This document shows, piece after piece, positions 1-10,281 of a stretch of 64,000 nucleotides of DNA. The translations under genes were made by a program, and so were the position numbers. Within the stretch, counting starts at the first letter, position 1; each line of letters opens with the position of its first letter. The notes beneath the pieces are model-generated. The model was not told the DNA's origin. It was given only the letters and a program-made list of their open reading frames with translations, and searched no databases. This stretch comes from Camellia lanceoleosa (taxonomy: Eukaryota > Streptophyta > Magnoliopsida > Ericales > Theaceae): positions 128,329,679-128,393,678 of the forward strand of contig CM045762.1 in NCBI GenBank assembly GCA_025200525.1, written 5' to 3'.

Positions 1-25
1 AGTTTCTGAAAGGGGGTCATTGTGT

Positions 26-106
26 GCTCGAGTGGTGTTTTTGGTCGCTCAAGCAGTGTTACTCTTTGTGTCTAACGCTCGAGCGGTGTTTTAGACACTC
101 AAGCGG
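26..106 (+). promoter_or_regulatory. Degenerate CGCTCGAGCG array in LTR
   Basis: Four copies of the palindromic core are visible: GCTCGAGTGG (26), CGCTCAAGCAG (46), CGCTCGAGCGG (76) and CACTCAAGCGG (96). Most deviations are C-to-T or G-to-A changes, as expected from deamination of methylated cytosines. The position matches the arrays of other LTRs here, upstream of the presumed transcription start. A regulatory role is inferred. Confidence 0.6.
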
Positions 107-189
107 TCTACATGTATATCAGTTTATGAAAAGGGTTTTCTAAATCACTTTTCACTTCCTCTCTCTAAAACATTCCAAAACCCTATTTA

Positions 190-192
<3 letters not shown>

Positions 193-249
<57 letters not shown>
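193..249 (+). repeat. (CT)n microsatellite inside the LTR
   Basis: About 28 uninterrupted CT units lie just downstream of the presumed LTR transcription start. Homologous LTRs carry shorter pyrimidine tracts at the same place (GA runs on the + strand at 60784-60814 and near 38030; TCTCTCTCT near 21432), so this is an LTR-borne tract that has expanded. Confidence 0.9.
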
Positions 250-250
<1 letters not shown>

Positions 251-875
251 GTTCTTGCCTAACTCCTAACTACTCGATCATCCGTTGATTTCTTCACCCT
301 AGTCCTTTGGGGAAAAAGGTAGAGCTCATCTCAAGTTTCATTGTAATCCGAGAGAATCTCGTGTTCAACTCTGCCAAACTTCAACCCTTACTCTCTCTTG
401 TCTTCTAATCTTGAGGTAGGAATTTCTTCAACATTTGGTATGATTTTTACCTTAATTCTTTGTCCATTGAAAGAATCTAGTGATTTGGAGAGTTTGGTTA
501 AACCTAGGGTTTGATTTTGAATTGTAAAAGAGGGATTTTTCAAATGAATTCTTGAGAAAGGTTGTGAGGATGTGTTTATGGTTGAGATATGTTAAAATGT
601 TGGATTTCTTTACTTAAATTTGATTTTTGAAAGTAAAGGGATTTTTGTTCTAAAATTATGGATGTTTGGTTTGTGGAAGAAAAGGAAAATAATGTTGGGT
701 TTTGCAATAACGGAACTAATGTATATGTTAATGATGATGGTGGAATTGAATAAGTAATATCACTCCTATTTTGAAAATTATGAGATTATATCTTTCGTTA
801 GAAATTATCTGTTGAATAGAAATATCTGTTTTGGGCTATCGGTAGAGAATAGTTTTGATTGTTGTAGAAATTGCC

Positions 876-1255
876 TAAACACTTCTCTTTGTCTCTCTGT
901 AATGTTTGACACATCTTCATCGATTCATCTTCATCTCTCGAATCTTACTCTCTATAATGTTTAACACATCTTCATCGATTAATTTGTAATGTGTAAATTG
1001 AAACATTAATCGATTCAATTGTCTATCTCTCTCTGTAATCTTGCTCTTCTCTTTGCTCTTCGGTACACACACTCTCTCTCTCTATATATATCCATGTAAT
1101 GTATCACTAGTATGTGTTGTTCAATTACAACAGTATCACCATCTCATAACTGTGTAAATTACATCTCACAACACATGTATCACTGTAATCAATTAAATGA
1201 GGCATTTTTTGGCTCAACAAATATTTTAGCTCCTAACAGATCCACTTGCTCGTAA

Positions 1256-1304
<49 letters not shown>

Positions 1305-1407
1305 GGTTTTGTTTGTATGTTTTTATATATACCTTCTTCTTTTCTTTTTTTTTTTTGTCTGTACGTATATATATATACAAACGCATATACATAAAATGTA
1401 AAGTGTT
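876..1407. other. Intergenic, CT-rich and AT-rich, no gene seen
   Basis: Low-complexity sequence with a repeated phrase (ACACATCTTCATCGATT at about 909 and 963), a CT microsatellite at 1256-1300 and short TA runs near 1366-1376. I see no coding frame with recognisable content. The last five bases before element A begin the GTGTA target duplication (1408-1412). Confidence 0.7.
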
Positions 1408-1412
1408 GTGTA

Positions 1413-3182
1413 TATAGCGATCCCGGGTTTACCCCTTGTTGTACAGTGATCCGGACGTGTGTCCGTGGATGTTGGTAGTGGATTGTTGTCCTGTTTACGT
1501 CCTTTCATATATTGTATTTGAGTTATAGGATGTGTTGGGCAGGTTTGTTTCAGGTTGGTTGTATTCGGGAGCCAAGGGTTGCCGCGTAATTTTTGTCCTT
1601 CGCCGGCGAGAGTTGGTCGCCGGCGGCGTTGAGTTTTGTGTCTGGTGGGTCGAGCCAGAGCGCTTCGCTGAGCGGCGATCGCGTCTGGCTGGACTGAACA
1701 CCATGATTTCGCTCGAAGCCGATTCTTCGCCGAGCGATCTGGTTCGGATCTTCGCTCGGCGGCGGTTAAATCGCTTCGAGCGCGGCCTAATTGCAGAACT
1801 GAAGGTCGAGTTCTGGCTCGAGCGAGCTTTTCTTCGCCGAGCGAGCTTCTAGGATGTTGGCTCGGCGAGACCTTTTGGCTCGAGCTACGGTTTCAATGCA
1901 GTCGCTCGGCGACCAAGTCTTCGCCGAGCGAGCCTGTTTTATATCGGGCAGCCGGCGATCTAAACTTCACTTTTTGAAGCTTTTACTTTTAAAACCCTAA
2001 ATGAGAGCCTCTCTCTAGACTTGCCTTCTCTCTAAGAAATCATCTCCCTAGAGGGTGAATCTTCCCTAAGTGCTTTGTTAAAAGGTAGAGGGTGACTTGG
2101 GCTTCGATATAATCAAAATATTCGGTTTTGGAGCAAGTTGGGTGTTGGGTCTTCATCTCCTTTTGAGCTCAAACTTTGAGGTAGGGATATCCTACTCCTT
2201 TTATAGATTTTGTCTTTGAATTTTAGCATTTTGATATGTTGGTAGTTGTTGTGAAATTTTGGGAAACTTTGGGCCATTGTGTAATTTTACAAAAGTTGGG
2301 GTTTTGTCTATAATAAACCTAGAAGCATGTTTGGTATAGAAACATGGAATTAATGTTGAAACATTAGTGAAATTGGAACCTAAGGGTTGTAATGTTAATT
2401 ATGGAAATGTCCTAATTACATGGATTTATTAATTTGAATAATTAATTGTGGAAAATGAGAATTGAGATAGAATTGGGTCATGGGTTATGGCGATGGAAAG
2501 AATACATTGATTTTATGTATTGATATGTGATGTGTATAATTGTTATATATATGCATTGTGTTATGTTGGAGGAGATAGGGGATGGACTCATGTTTAGGGA
2601 AGATAGGGATGGACCTCTAATGGGATATTACCGGGGAGGAGATAGGGGATGAACTCAGTAGATAGAGCATGTATGCTTATCTAGAAAATATTAGCGAGCA
2701 TGTATGCTTGTCATGGAAAGTGTGAATATATCTGCTTTTGTTTATATTTGTTGAAGTGATGAAAGAATGTAAAAGAGTTGGCCATCTATCAATTGTTAGT
2801 CTTTTCGTCATTATTTATAACGGTTTAGTATATTTCTCTTTGGTGTGGCTCACCCTATATGGGAACATCATTTTCGTGTATCGGTAGCATGCCACCTCCA
2901 AGGACTTAGCTTGGAAGGCTAGTGGCGGATGGACTTTTGTTTGTCTTTCCTTTTGCGGTTACATGTAAATTCAAGCCTAGGGCTTAATGTGTAAATGAGC
3001 TAGCACTCTATTTTCTTGTAACCAAGTGTTAACTTGAAAGTCAGAAGCCCTTAGGGCATTTGCTTTTGTTGTTAACATGTAATACGTTTTGTAATAGAAC
3101 CTGAATGAAAGAACGTGGATCTTTTATATATCGTAGCATGTCAATATTGTTGGGTTAAATGTCATTATTTCCGTATGCTACA
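1413..3182 (+). repeat. 5' LTR of element A
   Basis: 1,770 bp, matching the 3' LTR at 8498-10276 along its full length. It carries the motif array and TATA-like box, a GATAGGGGATG repeat near 2570-2660, the block GGTGTGGCTCACCCTATATG near 2840 and the AAGCCCTTAGGGC hairpin near 3046. It ends TGCTACA where the 3' copy has GCGTTACA. Many small differences from the 3' LTR fall at CG-rich spots. Confidence 0.9.
1600..1945 (+). promoter_or_regulatory. TCGCCGAGCGA / CTCGGCGA motif array and TATA-like box
   Basis: About ten copies of a CG-rich motif (TCGCCGAGCGA, its reverse-type CTCGGCGA, and the mixed GCTCGAGCGAGC) are spread over 330 bp, followed by TTTTATATC at 1937-1945, a likely TATA box. The place within the LTR equals that of the CGCTCGAGCG array of element B, but the core here is mainly CCGAGCG. 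The second copy is at 8679-9012. A promoter role is inferred from position only. Confidence 0.55.
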
Positions 3183-3185
3183 ACT

Positions 3186-3198
3186 TGGTATCGAGAGC
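3186..3198 (+). other. Primer-binding site of element A
   Basis: TGGTATCGAGAGC begins four bases after the 5' LTR end. It differs by one base from the initiator-methionine type site TGGTATCAGAGC seen in element B (22829), the usual primer site of plant chromoviruses. The 386 bp between it and the Gag start is untranslated leader with no recognisable gene. Confidence 0.8.
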
Positions 3199-3584
3199 GC
3201 ATCGGGTTGAATACTTTGGGTGCGTGGAAGTGATTAGGATCACAATGGGTTTGTCTCGCTTGATAGAGACTTAGGTGTCTTGTTATATGTTTATGTGATA
3301 ACATGCTTATGTGATTATTTGGGTATGGGATTTAGTTTTTAGGATGTTGATTGGGTCTTTGGGTTTCTGGGAGTCTTGTTGGAAAGGCACTTGATCAATG
3401 CTGTTTCTAACCGGTACTCTAGTAACGCCTTGGGACTATCATCATCCGGAAATGAAATTCGTAAGTGCTATATGTGTTTATGTGCTTACGTGGAATGAAT
3501 TACAGTTATCCATGCATTAGGACGTGAGTGTTTAGTTTTGGCACGTTTATAAATGTGCTAACGTTCTGTGTTACCTTTATTAGG

Positions 3585-4640
3585 ATGTCAGGACGAGCAA
3601 GAGGTGGTAGGCGTGGTAGGCCTAGGAGGCAGGAAGTGCCATTACCGGATGAGGTTCCGACAGTTCAGGAAGGGGTTGGTCAGGCCAATGTGGCCGAGCT
3701 GTGGTCAAGAGCCAGGGGTGCCTTGGCCCGAGAGATAGCAGGGGCCTTAGGTATTCTCAGAGCAGGAAATCAGGCAACTGAGGCAGGACCTTCTTTCTTG
3801 AAGAGGGAGTTCTTCCGGTCTAACCCGGAGGAGTTTGTTGGGGATCCTAAGGAGCCATTGAAGGCAGACGAGTGGCTAGAACAGATGAGTAAAACGTTCA
3901 AATGCTAGGCATTGAGGATGGAGCATTGAAAGTGACCTTGGCATCCTTCGGTGAAGGAGATGCGGGTCAATGGTGGAAGTATGAGAAAGTTCGTCTGGTG
4001 GTACTTGGGTGGCGTTTGTGAATGCTTTCCAGAGAGGTTTTTATCCGCATGGCTAGGAGAGACTAAGGGATCGGTTGCCAAGCTTAAGCAGGAGGGTTTG
4101 TCCGTGGGCCGAGTTTGAGGCTACATTTACTAGCTTGTCGAGTTTGCACTGAACCGGTGGCGACAGAGGAGCGCCGTTACTCTGAAGTTTGAGCGGAAGT
4201 TGAGGTGGGACCTCAAGTTGAAAGTTAGTGGACCTTACATTCGAGAGTACAGCATTTGGTGGATCTGCGGCTCATATGGGTGATGATGCAGAGGGAGAAG
4301 AGGAGAAACATGGGGGCTCCAAGAGGGGCCAAGAGGGACGAGGATGGCAGGAGGCAGAGGGGTTATAACCCTCAGCCGTCCCAGGGTGGTTTGGCCGGGT
4401 CGACTTTCCCAAGATCGTGCAGTCTCCGGAGGGGCGATCAGGAGAGTTCACTGTTTCAAGTGTGGCCACCGGTCACAAGGCTTGCTTGCCCGAAGGCGGG
4501 GGTCGAGAGCTCGCCGTCGGCCACCTGAGTCGAGTTCGAGCAGGCGGCCCGTGATCGTGTTACCAGTGTGGGACCGGGCACATGAAGAGGTATTGCCCAC
4601 GGTTGAGTGCCACCGGAGCGTCTGGTTCTAAACAGACGCG
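3585..4640 (+). pseudogene. gag of element A (broken)
   Basis: Gag forms the particle around retrotransposon RNA. The start ATG at 3585 opens MSGRARGGRRG, an Arg/Gly-rich N-terminus shared with element B. The frame runs about 107 codons, through FLKREFFRSNPEEFVGDP and ADEWLEQM, and stops at a TAG at 3906-3908. The family core continues in other frames (LGIEDGALKVTLASF, then GDAGQWWK). Two zinc-knuckle remnants follow: CFKCG near 4458 and CYQCGTGHMKRYC near 4560, the latter one residue short of CX2CX4HX4C. At least four frame breaks separate these pieces. Decay or consensus error could both explain this; it cannot make a full Gag as written. Confidence 0.85.
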
Positions 4641-4829
4641 AGGATTTCAACCTTTCGATCTGTGCGAGCCTCGAGGGCCAATCCGGGCTTCGTCCCCAAC
4701 AAGACAATCCCTATGCTCCGAGAGGCGGCAGTAGATCGAGGGGCCTGGTAGGCGCGTGTATCTTTATCACATGCAGACCTAGTACCGCTCCATCAAGAGT
4801 GAGAGGTACCTTTTTGTTTTGCAATTCGG

Positions 4830-6615
4830 TTGCTAGAGTGTTGATTGACACGGTGCATCTCATTCTTTTGTATCTCTTTGCATTTGCATACGTGTTGAAC
4901 CGAGTTAGCACTTTTAGCATCTCCTATTTGCGTTGTGTCACCTATTGGGGGTGAGTTAATTTTGAGGCACGGATGTAGAGGTCGTGATATAGAGGTAAGC
5001 GATCATCGACTTCCTTTTCCATTTGTAGTTATGCCCATGAAGGGCTTTGATGTTATTTTGGGTATGGGTAGTTATCGTCATACGGGCGGTTATTGATTGC
5101 TACCGCCAGAGGGTTACTGTATGCGATGAACGGGAGTTTTTCCACTTTTTAGGAGACCGGGTTGGTAGTATTGTGCCAGGGTGCGGTCCATGAATGAGCT
5201 TAGTAGTTTACTTGCTAGTTTTGAGAATGGTGAGTGTGATGAGACCCATTGAGTTGCGAGGGTAGTTTGTGAATACCTGGATGTCTTTCCCGAGGATCTT
5301 ATTAATTTGCCACCCACCGAGAGACGAGTTCTCTATTGATTTAGTGCCGCACGGCGCCGATTTCTATGGCACCTTATCGCTTTTGCACCGGCAGAGTTGA
5401 TTGAGTTGAAAGTTCACTCAAGAATTGCTAGATAAGGGCTTCGTTAAGCCTAGTGTATCGCCGTAGAGCACCGCCCTCTTTGCTAAAAAAGAAAGACGGT
5501 GCCTTGAGGTTGTGTATCGACAGGAAGTTGAATCAAAGCTACGATTAAGAATAAGTACCCTATGCCCGTATAGATGACTTGTTTGACCGGTTGAAGGGTT
5601 CCGTTGTTTCTCTAAGATAGACTTGAGATCGGGTTACCACCGGTTGAGGGTCGAGAGGAGGATATTCAAGACGGCATTCGTGACGCTGTATGGCCATTAT
5701 GAGTTTCTGGTGATGCCATTTGGGCTTACCAACGCGCCGGCAGTCTTTATGGACTTGATGAACCGGATCTTCCGGGAATTCTTGGATCGTTTTGTGGTCG
5801 TTTTTGTGGATGATATTCTTATCTATTCACCCTCAGAGCAAGAGCACGAGGAACACTTGAGAGTGGTGCTTGAATTGCTTAGAGCCCATAAGCTGTATGC
5901 CAAGTTTGGGAAGTGCGAGTTCTGGCTAAGAGAAGTCAAGTTCTTAGGCCATGTAGTTTCTGGGGAAGGGGTGTCTGTTGATACATCCAAGATTGAGGCA
6001 GTGCAAGACTGGGCACAGCCTAAGAATGTGTTTGAGATTCGCAGTTTTCTGGGATTAGCCGGGTACTACCGTCGATTTGTGAAAGATTTCTCCAGGTTAG
6101 CTTCGCCGTTGACTAGGTTGACTCGCCAGGGAGTCAAATTTGTATGGGGTGAGACTTGTGAAAAGTCGTTTCAGGAATTGAAGGTTAGATTGACCACAGC
6201 TCGATCTTGATTATCCGGAGAGAGGGTTGGGTTAAGCTGTTTATTGTGATGCCTCATGAGAGGGATTGGGTTGTGTGTTAATGCAGGAGGGAAAGTAGTA
6301 GCCTATTGCTCACGTCGATTAAAAATACACGAGAAGAATTACCCTACACGACCTAGAGTTGGCGGTGTGATCTTTGCCTTGAAAACTGGAGGCACTACCT
6401 TTATGGTGAGAGATTCGAGGTGTTCTCGGATCATACAAGTCTGAAGTATCTGTTTTCACAGAAAGACTTGAACTTGAGGCAGAGAAGGTGGATGGAGTTT
6501 ATAGAAGATTACGACTTCGAGTTGCATTATCACCAGGGAAGGCCAATGTTGTGGCCGATGCTCTTAGTAGGAAATCCATTAGTGATGTAGCTTGTGTAGC
6601 CATCCGAGAGTGAGA
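4830..6615 (+). pseudogene. pol of element A: protease, reverse transcriptase, RNase H (broken)
   Basis: Protease: the VLIDT of the catalytic DTG motif is at about 4838, but a base is missing so the G and following ASHSF are out of frame; MPMKGFDVILGM follows near 5035. Reverse transcriptase: early parts (LLDKGFVKPS near 5425) are frame-broken, then an open stretch 5623-6210 carries the palm, [18 protein letters not shown] and the active site FVDD (about 5803), followed by the thumb/connection region. RNase [26 protein letters not shown] near 6270 and the terminal [10 protein letters not shown] near 6550, again across frame changes. Order and motifs are standard for Ty3/gypsy pol. Confidence 0.87.
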
Positions 6616-6839
6616 TGTTGGGGCACTTGGCGAGTTTGACTTGCTACAGGCGAATCCGTGAGATCATGGGCCTTGTTTTCTGTGGGTTGCAGACCCTACA
6701 CTTGTGACTCGAGTGTTAGAGGCACAGAGGTGATCTTGAGGTAGAATCCTCGAGAGAGGATCTCCAATGGGAAGGTTGAGAAGGGTTTGACGTGTATCCC
6801 GACTGAGTGTGAGATACCGAGACCGTTTGTTTGTCCGAG

Positions 6840-8094
6840 GCCTGCCGAGAGGAGGTACTCGAGAGTTTCATCATTCACGCTTTGGTGCATCCGGGAGGTA
6901 CTAAGATGTATCGATTTGGGTCGCCGGTTTGGTGGCGGGTATGAAGAGAGATGTGGCGATCTTAGTGTCTAAGTGCCTTACTTGTCGACAGTGAAGGCCG
7001 AGCATCAAAGGCCGGGGTTTGTTACAACCCTTGCCTATTGCCGAGTGGAAGTGGGAGCATGTCACCATGGACTTCGTTGTAGGTCTTCCAAGACTTCGGG
7101 TAGTGATACTATTTGGGTGGTTGTAGACCGTTGACCAAGTCGGCGATTTCATTCCAATGCGGCGTGAGAGATTCATGAGATCATCTTGCCGACTTGTATG
7201 TTAGGGACATAGTGAGATTGCACGGGTCCCAAAGGACGATCGTCTCAGATAGAGATCCTCGTTTCTTGCTAGGTTGTGGCGAGTTTGCAGAGTGCTTTAG
7301 GTACTAAGTTGACCTTTAGTACGACTTATCATCCTCGGTGATGGGCGATCCGAGGCACCATTCAGATCCTTGAGGATATGCTTGAGGTTGTGTCCTTGAT
7401 TTGAGTGGGACATGGAGAGGCACTTATCACCGGTGGAGTTTGCCTACAATAACAGTTTTCAGCCTAGTATCGGTATGGCACCATTTGAGGCCTTGTATGC
7501 CCGACCTTGTAGGTCTCCAGCCTGTTGGGCCGGGGTGGGTGACACACCTGTGTTGGGTCCGGAGTTGGTTAGGAGACGACGGAGAAAGTTGAGCTTATCC
7601 GTAGGAGGCTTATTACGCCCGAGTCGTCGAAGTCCTATCTCGACTGTGAGAAGGAGACCGTTAGAGTTTGAGGTGGGTGATCACGTCTTTTCAAGATATC
7701 ACCTAGGCGGGTTTGTTGAGATTTGGGAAGAGGGAAGTTGTCCCCTCGGTTTATTGGTCCTTTTGAGGTCCTTGAGCGGATTGGCGAGGTTGCTTATCGT
7801 TTAGCTTTGCCGCCACAGTTGGCCGGAGTTCATGACGTGTTTCATGTAAGTATGCTTCGGAAGTATGAGCCGGATCCATCACACGTGTTGGATTGGACCG
7901 ACTTAGAGGTAGATGAGGATGCCTCGTATGAGGAGAGGCCGGTTCAGGTCTTGGATAGGCGGGATCAAGTGCTGCGTGGTAAGACCATGACTTCGGTTAA
8001 GGTTTTGTGGAAACATCACGGAGTGGAGGAGGCCACATGGGAACGTGAGTTGGGAGTCCGTGAGAAATATCCGGACTTATTTGTTGATGTGTAA
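6840..8094 (+). pseudogene. pol of element A: integrase and chromodomain (broken)
   Basis: Integrase inserts the cDNA; the chromodomain guides it to marked chromatin. Fragments in order: zinc-finger region near 6865-7000, KWEHVTMDFV (first catalytic Asp) near 7050, damaged SDRDP near 7237, then open pieces 7412-7804 (LSPVEFAYNNSF) and 7723-8094. The last carries the GPF module (RFIGPFEVLERIG), FHVSMLRKYEPDPSH and the chromodomain core VKVLWKHHGVEEATWE, ending at a stop at 8092-8094. The glutamate of DDE lies in the damaged segment near 7345, where the expected DGQSE is not intact. Element B shows the intact counterpart. Confidence 0.87.
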
Positions 8095-8486
8095 TCAAGT
8101 GTTGCAATTTTGTAATTGTAATGAACTTTAAGAACATTTGAAATGTCTTAAGTTGTAAAACATGGTGTATGTTTTGGTTAATGTAAATGTTGTAGAACTT
8201 GCCTTGTTATGGGAGTTGATTATAATATTGCATATGTTGGCTATATTATAGAAATAAAATTGTATCATGATTATTGCTTATGATATGAATTGTAAACCAT
8301 ATATGTGGGAAATGGTTGAAATGGAAAGAAATTGCATGTTGAAATGTACATGTTGAGAAATGCCTCTTAATAGGAGATGGATGACCGGTAATGGGTGAAT
8401 TGTTAAATGTTGTGTTATGACATTGTTTAAAATGGAGAAAAAGGCTTGCTTTTCAAAAACTTGTTTTAATTTCGGGACGAAATTCT
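8095..8486 (+). other. 3' untranslated region of element A
   Basis: AT-rich non-coding sequence between pol and the 3' LTR. It aligns with 27950-28310 in element B (both carry ATGCCTCTTRATARGAGATG and end TTTCGGGGACGAAATTCTT-like). No ORF of interest. Confidence 0.75.
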
Positions 8487-8497
8487 TTAAGGGAGGT
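8487..8497 (+). other. Polypurine tract of element A
   Basis: TTAAGGGAGGT immediately before the 3' LTR start TATAGCG. It is shorter than the tract of element B (28321-28333), where the G run is longer. Confidence 0.7.
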
Positions 8498-10276
8498 TAT
8501 AGCGATCCGGGTTTACCTTGTTGTCTGATGATCGGGACGTGTGTCCGTGGATGTTGGTAGTGGATTGTTGTCTGTTACGTCCTTTCATATATTGTATTTG
8601 AGTTATAGGATGTGTTGGCGAGGTTTGTTTGAGTTGGTTGTATTGAGCCAAGGGTTCTTGCCGAAATTTTTGTCCTTCGCCGGCGAGTTGGTCGCTTCGG
8701 CGGCGTTGAGTTTATGTGTCACGGTGGGTCGAGCAGGCGGCCCGCTTCAGCGGCAGCTAACGTCTGGCTGAACTGAACACCATGATTCGCTCGAGCGGTG
8801 ATTCTTCGCCGAGCGATCTGGTTGATCTTCGCCGAGCGGCGGTTCGTCGCTTCAGCGTCGTCTAATGCGAACTGAAGGTCGAGTTCTGGCTCGAGCGAGC
8901 TTTTCTTCGCCGAGCGAGCTTCTAGGATGTTGGCTCGGCGAGACCTTTTGGCTCGAGCTACGGTTTTCGTGTCTGCGGTTGCTCGGCGACCAAGTCTTCG
9001 CCGAGCGAGCTGTTTATATCGATTCGCGACAATGATCTAAACTTCACTTTTTGAAGCTTTTACTTTTTAAAACCCTAAATCGAGAGCCTCTCTCTCTAGA
9101 CTTGCCTTCTCTCTAAGAAATCATCTCCTAGAGGTGAATCTTCCCTAAGTGCTTTGTTAAAAAGGTAGAGGGTGACTTGGGCTTCGATATAATCGAAAAT
9201 ATTCGGTTTTGGAGCAAGTTGGGTGTTGGGTCTTCATCTCCTTTTGAGCTCAAACTTTGAGGTAGGGATATCCTACTCCTTTTTATAGATTTTGTCTTTG
9301 AATTTTAGCATTTTGATATGTTGGTAGTTGTTGTGAAATTTTGGGAAACTTTGGGCCATTGTGTAATTTTACAAAAGTTGGGGTTTTGTCTATAATAAAC
9401 CTAGAAGCATGTTTGGTATAGAAACATGGAATTAATGTTGAAACATTAGTGAAATTGGAACCTAAGGGTTGTAATGTTAATTATGGAAATGTCCTAATTA
9501 CATGGATTTATTAATTTGAATAATTAATTGTGGAAAATGAGGAATTGAGATAGAATTGGGTCATGGGTTATGACGATGGAAAGAATACATTGATTTTATG
9601 TATTGATATGTGATGTGTATAATTGTTATATATATGCATTGTGTTATGTTGGAGGAGATAGGGGATGGACTCCGCGGTTTAGGGGAAGATAGGGGATGGA
9701 CCTCTAAACCGGATATTACTGGGAGGAGATAGGGGATGAACTCCGTAGATAGAGCATGTATGCTTATCTAGAAAATATTGGCAGAGCATGTATGCTTGTC
9801 ATGGAAAGTGTGAATATATCTGTTTTGTTTATATTTGTTGAAGTGATGAAAGAATGTAAAAGAGTTGGCCATCTATCAATTGTTAGTCTTTTAGTCATTA
9901 TTTATAACTGGTTTAGTATATTTCTACTGGGCTGTGGCTCACCCTATATGGGAACATCATTTTCGTCATCGGTAGCATGCCACCTCCAAGGACTTAGCTT
10001 GGAAGGCTAGTGGCGGATGGACTTTTGTTTGTCTTTCCTTTTGCGTGTTACATGTAAATTCAAGCCTAGGGCTTAATGTGTAAATGAGCTAGCACTCTAT
10101 TTTCTTGTAACCAAGTGTTAACTTGAAAGTCAGAAGCCCTTAGGGCATTTGCTTTTGTTGTTAACATGTAATACGTTTTGTAATAGAACCCTGTTGAATG
10201 AAAGAACGTGGATCTTTTATATATCGTAGCATGTCAATATTGTTGGGTTAAATGTCATTATTTCCAGGGCGTTACA
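8498..10276 (+). repeat. 3' LTR of element A
   Basis: 1,779 bp copy of 1413-3182, ending GGGCGTTACA and followed by the GTGTA duplication. The motif array (8679-9012) is present. The triplicate GATAGGGGATG block (about 9655-9738) is better preserved than in the 5' LTR. An 84-codon open frame at 9756-10010 is a chance ORF within the LTR. Confidence 0.9.
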
Positions 10277-10281
10277 GTGTA

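Larger units (their letters stand above)
1..875 (+). mobile_element. LTR fragment, chromovirus type, CGCTCGAGCG family
   Basis: This is the left-cut remainder of an LTR in + orientation. It has degenerate CGCTCGAGCG copies (26-106), then a leader-like stretch ending in AAACCCTA-type sequence and a long CT tract. At 828-870 it has the block TTTTGGGCTATCGGTAGAG, which recurs in the LTRs of element B (21887 and 29310). Similarity to those LTRs stops near 875, where the text changes to unrelated CT-rich sequence, so both ends are lost: the left by the window edge, the right by truncation. No coding sequence is present. It is the same LTR group as 36387-38625 and the F LTR. Confidence 0.75.
1413..10276 (+). 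mobile_element. LTR retrotransposon A (Ty3/gypsy chromovirus, Tekay-like)
   Basis: A complete but decayed element of 8,864 bp. Its two LTRs (1413-3182 and 8498-10276) start TATAGCGATCC and end in GTTACA or its variant GCTACA. Flanks are GTGTA at 1408-1412 and GTGTA at 10277-10281, a perfect 5 bp target duplication, so it is a single insertion. Inside are a methionine-type primer-binding site, a Gag beginning MSGRARGG, protease, reverse transcriptase, RNase H, integrase and a C-terminal chromodomain, then a polypurine tract. The domain order (integrase after RNase H) and chromodomain place it in the chromoviruses; long LTRs and Gag style suggest the Tekay/Del lineage. Every frame is broken by frameshifts, so it is not autonomous. 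Confidence 0.93.

Noticed and set aside
4256..4954. Basic overlapping frames in element A as separate genes
   Set aside because: They are off-frame readings of the damaged gag zinc-knuckle region.
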